Positions 1 to 11,244 of a stretch of DNA of 64,000 nt are shown one piece after another. This DNA comes from Areca catechu (lineage: Eukaryota; Streptophyta; Magnoliopsida; Arecales; Arecaceae), in NCBI GenBank assembly GCA_021397845.1, contig JAHSVC010000065.1:62001-126000 (forward strand), given 5' to 3'. Numbering within the stretch: the stretch's first letter is position 1; every line of letters starts with the position of its first letter. The notes under the pieces were generated by a model. That model worked only from the letters and a program-made list of their open reading frames with translations. It had not been told where the DNA came from and made no database searches. The position numbers and the translations under genes are program-made.

Positions 1-1187
1 CTGAGAAACCACGGTACCGCCATGACATGGCTAGTCCAAACACCAGTTCACTTAACACTTTATCATTTCATCTCACATAGTCAGAACATGTCACCTTTCA
101 ACGATCAATATCACGATCAACCCATTCAAAGATCACTTGATAAACATGATATATTAAATAGAACACAACAAAAACAACAAACTCATTCTGTATCTCGGGA
201 AATCAAATCATACTATCCAAAAACAATCATGCATAAAAATATTTATATATATGCTTGGATCCAATCAGATCATCTAAAATACATTTATATTACGGGTGAT
301 CAAGTCTAGGAGTCCTTATCTCTCAAAAATCAACTATCCACGCCTAAACTAATTTGTACCCGAAATCTGCACGACGCCTTCTTGCTCAGGAGACTGATTC
401 TCTACATAAATAAATAATTAAATTAAAAATCTGAATTTTCAATTTTTTGCGAATCTCGAGAAAATTCCTTGACTCTCTCTTCTTCTCTTTTTTTAAAAAA
501 ATCGTACATAACCCTTTTTTTTTTTTCCTGAATCGTACATAACCCCTTTTTTTTCTTTTCTTTTTCCCTCTTCTTCTTTCTTTCTTCCTCTTTTCTTTTC
601 TTCTCTTCCGAACCATCCCCCCTTGCCTCTCCCTCGACCTGGTTGAACCGGCCTCCCCCCCAGTTTGCCGGCAACCAAGGAGTGGTTGTCGCAAAGGCTT
701 CATAGACCGAAGGCAGGCCACGGCGACGACGGCGGCGACGATGAACGGCCCCAAAATCGAAACGGAAACCCAAGAAAAAACCATCCAAAATCCTTCCAAA
801 AAATGAAAATAAAGGGAAAGGACCTATTGGCTGGCGTTGGAGAGCTCCCGGTGGCTCGTCGGAGAGGAAAAAAATGCGTGTAGGGGCTCGATGAGGCGAC
901 GGTGTGGAGCTTTTAAAGAGAGAACAATGACGAGTTCCCTCGCCGTTTGAAACTCAACCTCCGACCAATCAAGTTCCAATCCTTCATGGACCCATCGCTG
1001 ACCACCTCCCACTCCCCTCATGACTCTTCCATCGAGACCCCCGACGGAAACTCCGGCTAGTTGAGGGAGAAAACTCCTCCCCTGTTTCGGTCTCTTCTCA
1101 TCGTCATCCTGTTTCGGTCCTTTTTTTTTATCGGTTTGGGTTGAAGTCGGCTGGGCCTGCCGACTTCAGCCCAAGCCCAATATTACA
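1..1187 (-). repeat. 3' LTR of the Tekay-type element (partial)
   Basis: Base 1 onward matches 6789 onward with few differences, including the CT-rich stretch (480-640) and the closing AATATTACA. On the minus strand the LTR starts TGTAATATTGGGC. At 1143-1167 lies a perfect 9-bp inverted repeat (GAAGTCGGC / GCCGACTTC) around a 7-base loop, at the outer edge of U3. The reading frames in this stretch are translations of the purine tract, not genes. Confidence 0.9.
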
Positions 1188-1203
1188 TTCTCCCCCCGTT
1201 AAA
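1188..1203 (-). other. Polypurine tract of the Tekay-type element
   Basis: On the minus strand a run ending AACGGGGGGAGAA lies directly before the LTR start TGTAATATT. This is where plus-strand DNA synthesis is primed in LTR retrotransposons. The same tract precedes LTR-D at 28609, in a different element family. Confidence 0.85.
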
Positions 1204-1223
1204 AAAAATTTCGTCCTCAAAAT

Positions 1224-1682
1224 TTACATACCTAGTGCTTCGAAAAGGTGTGGATATTTTGCTCGTATCTCTGCTTCAAGTTCCCATGTAGCTTCTCTTT
1301 CACTGTGATTGCTCCATTGCACATTCACATATGGTATGATTCGATGTCGCAATTCTTGATCCTTACTATTGACGATTCGTAAAGCCACCTCCTCATAAGT
1401 CAAATCCTCTTGAAGTTGCAATGGTACTATGTCTATTGCATGATTGGGATCGGGAATGCACTTCCATAACATAAACACATGAAACACGTTGTGCATCCTA
1501 GATAAGACTAGTGGTAGCGCTAATCGGTAGGCCACCTCACCAACCTTATCCAAAATTTCAAATGGTCCCATAAATCTCGGGCTCAACTTGCCTCGTATAC
1601 CAAATCGCATCACACCCTTTGTGGGAGACACATTCAAAAAGACATGATCACCAACATTGAATTCCAGCTCTCTTCGTCTCAT
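1224..1682 (-). pseudogene. Integrase C-terminus and chromodomain
   Basis: An open stretch of about 152 residues begins with the integrase C-terminal beta-barrel (GDHVFLNVSP, GKLSPRFMGPFEI, VGEVAYRLALP) and ends with a chromodomain-like tail (IIPYVNVQWSNHSEREATWE). In chromoviruses this tail is thought to guide integration into marked chromatin. The frame is separated from the integrase core at 1737-2276 by a frameshift. It stops about 40 bp before the polypurine tract, as expected for the end of pol. Confidence 0.9.
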
Positions 1683-1736
1683 ATTAACATAACTTTTCTA
1701 TCAGCTCCGAGCAGTACGCAATCGTTCCCTGATCAT

Positions 1737-2460
1737 TTATACCTTTTTCACTGTTTGTTGTACTATTTCTGGACCCAACAATTTTCTTTCTCCTACATCA
1801 TCCCAACATATAAGAGATCTATACTTCCTACCATATAAAGCCTCAAAAGGCGCCATCTGAATGCTGGCTTGATAACTGTTGTTGTAGGCAAACTCTATCA
1901 ACGATAGATGATAGTCCCAAGCACCACCCAAGTCCATAACACAAGCTCTCAACATGTCTTCCAAAATTTGGATGGTTCGCTCTGACTGTCCATCGATTTG
2001 GGAATGAAATGCTGTACTAAAACTTAATCTGGTTCCCAATGCTTTATGAAGACTCTTCCAAAATTGTGAAACAAACATACTGTCTCGATCTGTTACTATA
2101 GAAACTAGAATCCCATGTAATCTCATAATTTGTTCCATGTACAAATTTGCAAATTTTTCCAGAGAGAGTCCGACACGAAAGGATAAGAAGTGAGCTAATT
2201 TTGTCAGCCGGTCCACAGTCACCCATACCGCATTATTTTCCTTAGGGGTTTTGGATAAACCTGTCACAAAGTCCATGGTATTGTGCTCCCATTTCCACTA
2301 AGAAATCGCAAGAGACTGCAATGGTCCAGCAAGTCTTTGATGCTCGGCTTTCACCTGTTGACATACCAAGCATTGAGCCACATACTGAGCTATGTCTTTC
2401 TTCATACCAGTCTATCAAAAGTTTTCACGTAGATCTCGATACATTTTTGTACTACCCGGA
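1737..2460 (-). pseudogene. Integrase zinc finger and catalytic core (Tekay-type)
   Basis: The open part (1737-2276) holds the DDE core: first Asp in WVTVDRLTKLAHF, second in SIVTDRDSMF, and the Glu in DGQSERTIQILEDML, followed by the family block YNNSYQASIQMAPFEALYGR. Upstream (about 2277-2460) the zinc-finger half is readable as CLVCQQVKAEHQR but is interrupted by a stop just before the core. The enzyme would insert element cDNA into chromosomes; this copy is broken on both sides. Confidence 0.9.
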
Positions 2461-2636
2461 TGCATCGTATATGCTGAACCATGTGCCTCTTCCATAATCT
2501 CATTCTTTAATTCTGGAAGTTTGGGAATACATAATCTGTTACCAAACCTCAGGGTATCATCTTCATATATAGTAAATTCAGACTGAGCACCAGACTCAAC
2601 TATCTCTCTAATTCTCTGAAGCTCTAAATCTTCCTT

Positions 2637-3077
2637 CTAAGCTGATTTAATTTTGTCAATCAGGATAGATTGTACCATAATACTTGCTAATTGAATCCCA
2701 GAATTATGAATTCGTACCTCAATCTCAGACCTCTCTAGATCCATTATGATGTGCTTTTGATTAGTAATTAAAGCTGCTAACTTACTTGGGGACTTCCTAC
2801 TCAGGGCATCTGCTACAACATTTACCTTACATGGATGGTAGTTGATAGTCAAATCATAATTCTTTAATAGTTCCAACCATCTTCTCTGTCTCAAGTTCAA
2901 CTCCTTTTGAGTGAATATATATTTTAAACTTTTATGATTTGTAAAGATTTCACAACGACTACCATACAGGTAATGCCTCCATATTTTTAAGGCAAAAACT
3001 ACAGCTGCTAACTCCAAGTCATGAGTAGGATAATTTGACTCATATGATTTCAGCTGTCTAGAAGCATAAGTTATCAC
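2637..3077 (-). pseudogene. RNase H domain of pol (Tekay-type)
   Basis: A 146-residue open stretch carries the RNase H signature ITYASRQLKSYESNYPTHD, LELAAVVFALKIWRHYLYG and the closing VVADALSRK. It should join the RT block upstream. The start of the domain (YSDASERV) sits at the end of the preceding frame, and the GLG-type segment between them is lost to a frameshift and stops near 3080. It would degrade the RNA strand during reverse transcription if intact. Confidence 0.9.
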
Positions 3078-3091
3078 CTTTCCATTTTACA

Positions 3092-4170
3092 TTAGCATAC
3101 AACCGAGACCCTTTCGGATGCATCACTGTATATGCTGAAATCCCCTGTATCTGCAGGAATAGTCAACACTGGGGTAGTGACTAATCGTTTCTTCAATTCT
3201 TGAAAACTCTGCTTACATTCATCTGTCCATTCAAATTTTGTTCGTTTCTGGGTCAAGCGAGTTAAAGGTATAGCAATAAGAGAAAATCCTTTAACAAACC
3301 TTCGATAATATCCTACCATTTCCAAGAAACTACGAACTTCAGACACGTTAGTAGGTCTCTCCCACTCTACCACTGCTTCCACTTTCCTTAGATCCACAGA
3401 AACACCATCCTTAGAAATAACATGGCCAAGGAAAGAAATTTTGTCCAACCAAAAGTCACATTTTTTAAGCTTGGCAAACAATTTCTTCTCCTTGAGTATT
3501 TGTAATACTATTTTTAAGTGTTCCTCATGTGCCTGTAGACTCCTTGAATAAATCAGTATGTCATCAATAAATACTACTATAAATTGATCCAGATATGGTC
3601 TAAACACTCGATCCATGAGATCCATGAAAACTGCAGGTGCATTTGTCAGACCAAAAGGTAGAACCAAAAATTCATAGTGTCCATATATGGTTCTAAAAGC
3701 TATCTTTGGCACATCCTCTACCTTTATCTTCAATTGATGATAACTAGAACGAAGATCAATCTTTGAGAATATCTGTGCTCCCTATAGTTGATCAAATAGA
3801 TCATCAATCCTTGGTAAGGGATATTTGTTCCTTATGGTCACTTTGTTCAACTCCTGATAGTCAATGCAGAGCCGAAAACTTCCATCCTTCTTCTTTACGA
3901 ATAGGACCGGAGCACCCCAGGGAGACACATTAGGTCTGATAAATCCTTTATCCACAGTTCTTACAATTGCTCCTTAAGTTCTTTTAATTCTACCGGAGCC
4001 ATTCTATAAAGAGCTTTGGAGATGGCACCTGTAACTGGTAAAAGATCAATAGAGAACTCAATCTTTCTATCAGGAGGTAATCCTGGCAAATCATTGGGAA
4101 AGACCTCCGGAAATTCTTTCACAATGGGTATGTCTTTCAACTTAAGCTCCTGCTGTCGAGTATCTATCAC
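3092..4170 (-). pseudogene. Reverse transcriptase (Tekay-type)
   Basis: RT is split. The N-terminal part (3961-4170) reads LPGLPPDRKIEFSIDLLP. A middle part (about 3734-3960) is readable only in another frame (GFIRPNVSPWGAPVLFV, then DGSFRLCIDYQELNKV) with one internal TAG. The main open part (3092-3733) has FGLTNAPAVFMDLMDRVF, the catalytic FIDDILIYS box, FLGHVISKDGV and the connection domain. One frameshift and at least one stop disable it. The Asp pair of the active site is retained. Confidence 0.93.
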
Positions 4171-4206
4171 CGCTGCCAGAAATCCTTCACAACCTTTCCT
4201 GAGGAG

Positions 4207-4780
4207 TCACTTGGCAATAAAAGCCGAAATCACCCTCCTCATAAGGGTTAACTTGTTACCCTCAAAATAAAACTCTGACTGATTAGGAATCTGAAATTTT
4301 ACTATCTTCTCAAAATAGTTGATGGAAGCATGGTATGCTGCTAGCCAATCCATTCCAACGATCACATCGAAATCTTTCATATCCATGACTATCAAATCAG
4401 CTTCCATCTCCCTACCTTTGATATTCAATCTACACTCCTTGCAGATTTGATTAATCACAAAAACATCCCCACTTGGAGTGGAAATACAGAGTTCAAATTC
4501 CAAAGGAGTCGGGGTTAACTCATTACTTTCTCTAACCGATCTAACAGATATGAAAGAGTGGGTGGCACCAGTATCAAATAGAACATAAGCATTGCTAGAA
4601 AATAATCTGATCATACCTGTCACTATTGAATTTGACGCATTAGCATCCTGCTGGGTGAGTGCATAAACCCGTCCCTGAGTTACTGATTTCTGCTGTCCTT
4701 CAAGTTGCTGTCTTCCACGAGATACTTGGTGCTGTGACCCCTGACCATAGGGACACACAACTGCCTTATGACCTGTTTGC
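4207..4780 (-). pseudogene. Retroviral-type aspartic protease (Tekay-type)
   Basis: The frame holds the catalytic motif VLFDTGATHSFIS and the second conserved block DFDVIVGMDWLAAYHASI, both typical of plant Ty3/gypsy proteases that cut the gag-pol polyprotein. It runs toward the RT N-terminus, from which it is parted by a stop near 4207. Its first residues (TGHKAVVCP) are the second half of a gag zinc knuckle, showing that a frameshift at about 4780 separates gag from pol in this copy. Confidence 0.9.
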
Positions 4781-5955
4781 CACAGTTGTGGCACTTCCAC
4801 TCATCTGGCCACGAACAATCCCACCTATAATGAGAACCACCACACTTATAACACTTGACGTCACTCTTTTGTTGAATCTTGTCATTTGAAGTAGCATTGT
4901 CAAGCTTCCTTGTGTTTGTATTGGTACCTTTATAGGGTTGGCCTTGATACCCTCTTGTTCCGAATCTCTTCTTCAATGCTTTTTCTCTTTAGCTTGAGCT
5001 ACATCCAATCCTCTTTCTATAATCAATGCCTTATTGACGACCTCTTTATAAGTTGGTAGCTCAAAGGTAGTCACCGATGCTGAATCCAACCTCTAAGTCT
5101 ATTTTCAAATTTCCTGGCCCGGATCCCTTCATCTGCTAACAGTGATAGAGCATATCTCGACAGTTCTTCAAACTTTGCAGCATACTGAGAAACAGTTAAG
5201 TTACCTTGCTCCAAGCGATCAAATTCTCGAAATTTTTGTACCCGAACACTTTAAGGAAAGTACCTTTCATAGAAAACCTTTCTGAAATCTGCCAATATAA
5301 AAAGTACATCAGTCGGTCCTTACTTTTCAAGCTCTAACTCCCACCAAGCAGCTACCTCATCTTGCAATAAAAAACTAGCAAATGTAACCTTCTCCCCTTC
5401 CGGACACCGCAAGGCTTTGAATACTTTCTCAACGGCTTTCAGCCAACCCTCTGCCTCCATGGGATAAGATGTTTCCTTGAATACCGGTGGCGCATACTTC
5501 TTGAAATCTATCAAAGTGATTGGTTATTATTGTGGAATCCTAACTTCTGGCCGTTGCTACTGTAATAATAGCTGCTGCATGAATTGTTGCTGTTGCTGTT
5601 GTGCTTCCATTAATCTCAATGTATCAGCTCTTGCAATAGCTTGTTGTTGCACTAAGTATCGCAATAGCTGAGGAAGACCCACCTGGTCCCTAGGCTGAAC
5701 TCCAGATCCTCCCGGTGTTCCTGTTTCTGCAGTCCCAGTCTCCGGGGTGTTGTCCAAAGGATTGAGCGCCGGTTCCCGTGGATGCTCCTCATCACTAGTG
5801 TTGTCCATGGGATTGGGCGTTGGTTCTTGTGGATGTTCCTCATCACCAGATAAAATCCCAATATCCTCATGCTGCTCTATAGGATCCCAAGCATTTGATC
5901 CATCCACAAATCTTGTGGGCCTCCTAGCACGTCCATGCCCACTTCCACGTGCCAT
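4740..5955 (-). pseudogene. Gag capsid/nucleocapsid region (Tekay-type)
   Basis: Broken into several frames. It starts at a Met at 5955 (MARGSGHGRARRPTRFVDG), followed by a Gln-rich stretch. Next comes the capsid block YAPPVFKETSYPMEAEGWL with DEVAAWWELELEK (5320-5514). A degraded middle follows, then zinc-knuckle sequence (CYKCGGSHYRWDC and CHNCGK, 4680-4976). The second knuckle is divided between two frames. Gag would form the virus-like particle. Stops and shifts around 5557, 5320 and 4780 make it non-functional. Confidence 0.85.
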
Positions 5956-6097
5956 GAAAATCCTACACCAGTCATTATTAGTATACAACTAATACTCAGA
6001 TGATCAAAAAAATATGACACATTATCTACCCTACCTATAAATCAACCCACACTCTCTCTCGATGAGCTTATACCCTAAAATCCTAGAACCTGATTTA

Positions 6098-6108
6098 CTC
6101 TGATACCA
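6098..6108 (-). other. Primer binding site (TGGTATCAGAG)
   Basis: Minus-strand TGGTATCAGAG follows the end of the 5' LTR by three bases (GAG). It is complementary to the 3' end of initiator tRNA-Met, the usual primer for plant LTR retrotransposons. It fixes the inner border of the 5' LTR near 6112. Confidence 0.85.
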
Positions 6109-6111
6109 CTC

Positions 6112-7988
6112 TATCACGCTCCACATCCAGCACTGGAATTGGCCACGCGATCGGCCGCACAAATCCTAGATTTTATCCTGGAGATCATGCAAGACCTAGG
6201 TACACAAAAGTCAAACATATCAAATTAAAACTAATATTATATAAACAATCAAGTAACAATTGAACAATCCATTTATTAAGTCGATATCACTAATTGGTCT
6301 ACTGATTTACAAACATCAGTAACTGAAACTAAACTAACTAACTAACTCAACATTTATGAAGCTCCATCTCACGCCTAGCCCAATCCTCGCTATGTATCCT
6401 GAGTCTCTGAGAAAAATAAATAATAGAAAGTGAGCTATTCAGCCTAGTAAGGTCTCCATGCAATCACATCAATAATAATAATATATATATGAAAATAGCA
6501 AACACTAGTATGTCATGTCATGCAGTCAAACAATTCAAGTTTCATGTATGACAAAAACTAGAAAACTTTACATTTTTCTTTTAGAATTTCTATTATTTAA
6601 CCATTATCTTTAGGGTTTTGGACTAGCCACGGTCACACTCTAGCCTGTGACTGGCACACTATTGTCACACTCCAGCCTATGACGGGCAAACTGTTGTCAC
6701 ACTCCAACCTGTGAATGGCACACAAATTGTCACACTCCAGCCTGTGACTAGCACACAAATTATCACACTCTAGCCCGTGAATGGCATACTGAGAAACCAC
6801 GGTACCACCATGGCATGGCTAGTCCAAACATCGATTCACTTAACACTTTATCATTTCATCTCACATAGTCAGAACATGTCACCGTTCAACGATCTATATC
6901 ACGATCAACCCATTCAAAGATCACTTGATAAACATGATATATTAAATAGAACACAAATAACAATAACAACAAACTCATTCTGTATCTCAGGAATTCAAAT
7001 CATGCTATGCGAAAACAATCATGCATGAAAATATTTATATATATGCTCGGATCAAATCAGATCATCTAAAATACATTTATATTATGGGTGACCAAGTCTA
7101 GGAGTCCTTACCTCTCAAAAATCAACTATCCATACCTGAACTAATCCGTACCCGAAATCTGTGCGACGCCTTCCTACTCAGGAGACTGATTCCCTACATA
7201 AATAAATAATTAAATTAAAAATATGAATTCCCAATTTTTTGCGAATCTCGAGAAAATCCCTCGACTCTCTCTCTCTTCTTCTCTTTTTTTTTTTTTAAAA
7301 CCATATGGAACCCTTTTTTTTTCCTGAATCGTACAGAATCCCCTTTTTTTTTCTTTTTCTTTTTCATTCTTCTTCTTTCTTTCTTCCTCTTTTCTTTTCT
7401 TCTCTTCCGAACCATCCCCCCTGCCTCTCCCTCGGCCCGGCCAAACTGGCCTCCCCCCCAATTTGCCGGCAACCGAGGAGTGGTTGTCGCAGAGGCTTCA
7501 CGGACTGAAGGCTGGCGGCGGCGACGGCAGCGGCGATGATGAACGACCCCAAATCCGAAAAGGAAACCCAAGAAAAAAACCATCCAAAATCCTTCCAAAA
7601 AATGAAAATAAAGGGAAAGGACTCACCGACCAGTGTTGGAGAGCTCCCGGTCGCTCGTCGGAGAGGAAAAAAATGCGTGTAGGGGCTCGATGAGGCGACG
7701 GTGTGGAGCTTTTAAAGAGAGAACAACGACGAGTTCCCTCACCGTTTGAAACTCAACCTCCGACCAATCGAGTCCCAATCCTTCACGAACCCGTCGCCGA
7801 CCACCTCCCACTCCCCTCACGACTCTTCCACCAAGACCCCCGGTGGAAACTCTGGCCGGATGAGGGAGAAAACTCCTCCCCTGTTTCGGTCTCTTCTCAT
7901 CGTCATCCCGTTTTGGTCTTTTTTTTTTTTATCAATTTGGGTTGAAGTCGGCTGGGCCTGCCGACTTCAGCCCAAGCCCAATATTACA
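6112..7988 (-). repeat. 5' LTR of the Tekay-type element
   Basis: About 1877 bp, full length. On the minus strand it starts TGTAATATTGGGC and ends ...GCGTGATA before the primer site. Its right 1.2 kb repeats 1-1187. It contains the edge hairpin (7944-7968), a CT-rich tract (7260-7440) and a short tandem repeat (6629-6790). The ending GTGATA instead of the usual GTGACA looks like a point change. Confidence 0.9.
6629..6790. repeat. Tandem ~33-bp repeat inside the LTR
   Basis: About five diverged copies of a unit of the form TCACACTCCAGCCTGTGACT followed by GGCACAC plus a short AT tail. The reverse complement (AGTCACAGGC...) resembles the sub-repeat in the non-coding LTR family at 13840-14160. 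These units lie on the gag-proximal side of the LTR. Confidence 0.85.
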
Positions 7989-9233
7989 TTTTTAGTTCTC
8001 ACATCTACGAGAAGTCATTATTTGTTGCAGGTGTTTTTTCTTATTTGCCATTGTTACTCTTACTGGTCTTCCTTATACATGAATACCATTCCTTGGTACA
8101 CTACATTGCAGGTAGCTATTCAAGTAGTCTAGATGCATGGCAAGGTTTCAGGCTGCAGTGTTGTATGCTTGATATTGTCATGGTTTTTTACAAGCAAAAA
8201 AAAAAAAAAAGGATGTACACGGCAAGAGGGAAATGGCTACAAAAGCTATGTGGCTGGTGATGAAACTAAATACTACTTCAACCATTGGATGTTTGGTAAT
8301 TAGCTTCATTCTATCCAACTATAACAAGCAAGGTTTTAGATATCCATACCGATTCTCAAACCATTCTCTATCAGAATAGTATGGTATATATCAAGTGCCT
8401 ATATGTAGAAACTAATATATTCCCAAATATTGAATGACTTGGTACTCATACAACATTGCTGATACAGACCGGTGTGGATAAACACAGTTGGTATGTATCG
8501 ATATAATTGATGCGGTATCTCAGCAGCCACACCATTGTATGTTTTGTGCCAAAATGATATGGTACTTGTCATACCTCCCATTTCAATGGTTTTTGAAACC
8601 AACAACAACAAACATAGGAAAGGTCCCTTCATTTTGGACATCAACAAGTTGTATTGGAAACAATTGAATGCTATTGATTCACTAGCCCAAGGTCCCCAAG
8701 TTTAAGCAGCAGCACAAGAAGAAAGGGGTGTTCATTTGAGCAAAAGACAAACATAGGCAAAGTGAACAGTTATAAAATGATGCCAATCCAATTCCCATAT
8801 CATAAATTTAAGAAAGGGATGTTCCACAATCCATGCTCAATGTTTTGATGTGGAAGGATGAAGCAACAAAGTTGCATGATTTATATAATTACCTTCACCT
8901 ATAGGTAACATGAGTTTTCCTTAATGTAAAACTATACAATCTATTTTCCACATTTATCATAGTTTTAGGATTATGACCCATCCAGCCTATGAGATGGAGA
9001 AGGGTGTATACCTAGCTATCTCAGAAGTGAACTGAATAATTAAGAATCTTTGTACTACTTTCTAGCATTTTGGTTATCTTAGTCATAAAGCCAAACCAAA
9101 ACCAGGCATTCTGGGAATATGAGACTTGCCTAATAAGGTGGGAGTCTTTGATATGGTTTCAATGCTGAAAAAGGAAATATGAAGATTGAAATTAGACTTA
9201 GAAGCAAGGTAGTGAGAAATAAAATAATTTTCT
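7989..9233. other. Intergenic stretch, no gene recognised
   Basis: AT-rich unique-looking DNA between the Tekay element and the solo LTR. I find no frame with a recognisable family. Around 8335-8600 there are repeated fragments of the type ATGGTATATATC / GGTATGTATCGATA / GATATGGTACTTG, which look like a worn-down dispersed repeat built on GGTAC/GATA words. A poly-A run lies at 8196-8210. Splice-acceptor-like TTGCAG occurs at about 8025 and 8105, but nothing supports exons. Confidence 0.5.
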
Positions 9234-9238
9234 ATTTT

Positions 9239-11239
9239 TGTGGTACCCCAGCCCGTTAACTAACCAGCCACCAAAAGTTGATTGGAGACCCAAGCTAGAG
9301 AAAATCCATGAAGATCATCACCGTGCCACTGGATTTTAGCTCGAGCACTGATGGAGATAAGGTAAAGATACATCTACCTCGATTCGCTCCTTTTCCACAC
9401 TCTCCTTTAACCCTTAAAGCATAGTTTTTAGCTAGCCATCACCAGAATTTTGGATAGGAATAGAGAACCCCTACTTTCCCTAGATTTTCCAATCTTCTTC
9501 TCCCTTTTCCTAACTATTCATCACTGCTATTTTGCTAAGTGAGGAAACCCCAGGCCGTGTCACCACGGCCTGCTTCCCCGGCCACTACCACCACCAACAA
9601 GAGGTCCCCTTTTTCTAGGAAAGAAGGGGAACATGAATCCCCTATTTCGTTGGAAAGAAAAGAGAAAGAAAGGAAAAAAAAGGAAAGAGTAAAAGAAGAA
9701 TCTCTTTTATTTTTCCCTTCTTTTCTTTGAGCTTGCATCCTTACTTTCTCTCTCAAGTTTTACTTTCTCTCCCTAGTTTTTCTCTTTAGACTATTTCTCT
9801 CTCTTATGTTATCTCTCTCTATAGATTTCTCTTTCTAGATTGTTTCTCCTTCTATATTGATTTTATATCTCTAAGTTCTGTCTCTTCTAAGGTATCTAGA
9901 TCTCAAAAGAACTTTCTTTCAATAACTTTGATGAACCCTAGTAGAGGGATCTTGACCAATGATCGTGAGATAGCTTGTCAGCTACCACCTTGATCAGGCA
10001 GCTTGTCAGCTATCACCTTGATCAGGCCGAGCATCATCAGATTTCACCCATCCTAGCATGTCTCTTGATTTTTAGTTAATCAATTGGAAGCCCTAGTTCG
10101 AATTGACCTAGATGCCAAATGTTATCGTTTGGCTAATTTTATGAAAATATTAGAATTAGGGATTTTTATCATGAATAATTGTAGTTGAAATCTGATAAAA
10201 ATATAATGTTTGAATATTCAATTTTAAAAGAAAATCTCTAGATTAATTAAATATGTTTGTTCATCATTTTTATAAAGATAAATAATGATTCAACTTCTCT
10301 AAATCTTTCATTTATAGAATACTATTTTGAATATCGAATAAATTATTAATCAATTTATATATGATTTATGAATTCTATAAAATCATGTTTTGAATGAAAA
10401 TTAATATAAAATTTTAAAATAATATTTATTAGATTATTATTATAATTATTTATTAATATAATATCATATATGCGTATTTTTTATTTGATTATGAAATTTA
10501 TGTTATTCTGTGAAAAGAATTTTGATATGAATCGGATCTAGACTCTTAGCTTGACCATGTTTTGAACTGTGCCAATTGGAGAATTTTGCATTGGCATTTG
10601 GAGCCCATGATTCTATTTCTAGCCCAGCCATAAGGTATAAGTGTTGTATTTCAACCTGGTTCTCACAATAGAATATAAGTGTGGTCAAAGTTAAAGGTTG
10701 ATGAGCTGCATAGAATTTGTTTTGAATCAGATTATTGAATATGATTTATTTTTTGAATTAAATTTATAAATATGTGTGTAAATATTTGAAAGATAATAGA
10801 ATTACTGAATTTATATTTTAAAAATTAATTTGATTATATTTGTATGCTAACTTATGATAAATTATATTTTGTCTATCGCATTTTATATTATCAGATAAAT
10901 TATTTAGTTAAGGTATTCATTACTTACTGAGATATCTAGCTCATCATCGCATATCTTATTTTTTTATAGATCTCGAAAATTAAAATGGCATTGAAATATG
11001 ATTCGGAGAGTGATTAGAAGCAGAATTTCAATATCTTATTTAGATCAAAAATTTTATTAAAATGTGCTGTATGATCCTTGAATGTGCTGATTTTGGTTAG
11101 TTAAATTTTGAATTTAATTTATTATTTATTTATTCCACTATTACTTTATGATATCATAAAGAGATATCTTGAGAGTTTACATGAGTATGCGATAATTACT
11201 GCAACTCCTAGCTCACAATCTTGGATCAGGGGAATGACA
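9239..11239 (+). repeat. Solo LTR with perfect 5-bp target duplication
   Basis: The 2001-bp unit starts TGTGGTACCCCAGCCCG and ends GGGGAATGACA. ATTTT stands directly on both sides (9234-9238 and 11240-11244). No internal region or second LTR is present, so it is a solo LTR left by LTR-LTR recombination. The motif ACTGAGATATCTAGCTCATC about 320 bp before the end matches the position of ACTAGGCTGTAGAGCTCATA in the LTR family at 12595, which supports plus orientation and a gypsy origin. It also holds pyrimidine-rich runs (9720-9870) and a GGCCGTG/CACGGCC hairpin at about 9553. Confidence 0.85.
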
Positions 11240-11244
11240 ATTTT

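Larger units (their letters stand above)
1..7988 (-). mobile_element. Ty3/gypsy chromovirus (Tekay/Del type), partial, degenerate
   Basis: Reverse-strand LTR retrotransposon. In minus-strand order it shows 5' LTR (6112-7988), primer binding site, gag with zinc knuckles, aspartic protease, reverse transcriptase, RNase H, integrase, chromodomain, polypurine tract and 3' LTR (1-1187, cut by the window start). The pol domain order and the C-terminal chromodomain place it in the Tekay/Del chromoviruses. The left LTR pairs with 6789-7988 of the right LTR, so about 680 bp of it lies outside the window. Every coding block is broken by stops or frameshifts, so it is not autonomous now. The left target duplication is outside the window. 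Confidence 0.93.

Noticed and set aside
386..799. Lys/Arg/Glu-rich frames at 386-799, 7210-7598, 13066-13338, 21780-22148, 24348-24974 and 32694-33197
   Set aside because: They are translations of the purine or pyrimidine tracts inside LTRs. They recur at the same LTR position in all copies and have no start context, domain or conserved codon pattern.
8025..8260. Possible host exons after TTGCAG acceptors between the Tekay element and the solo LTR
   Set aside because: The frames are short, contain a poly-A run and show no conserved domain or matching donors.
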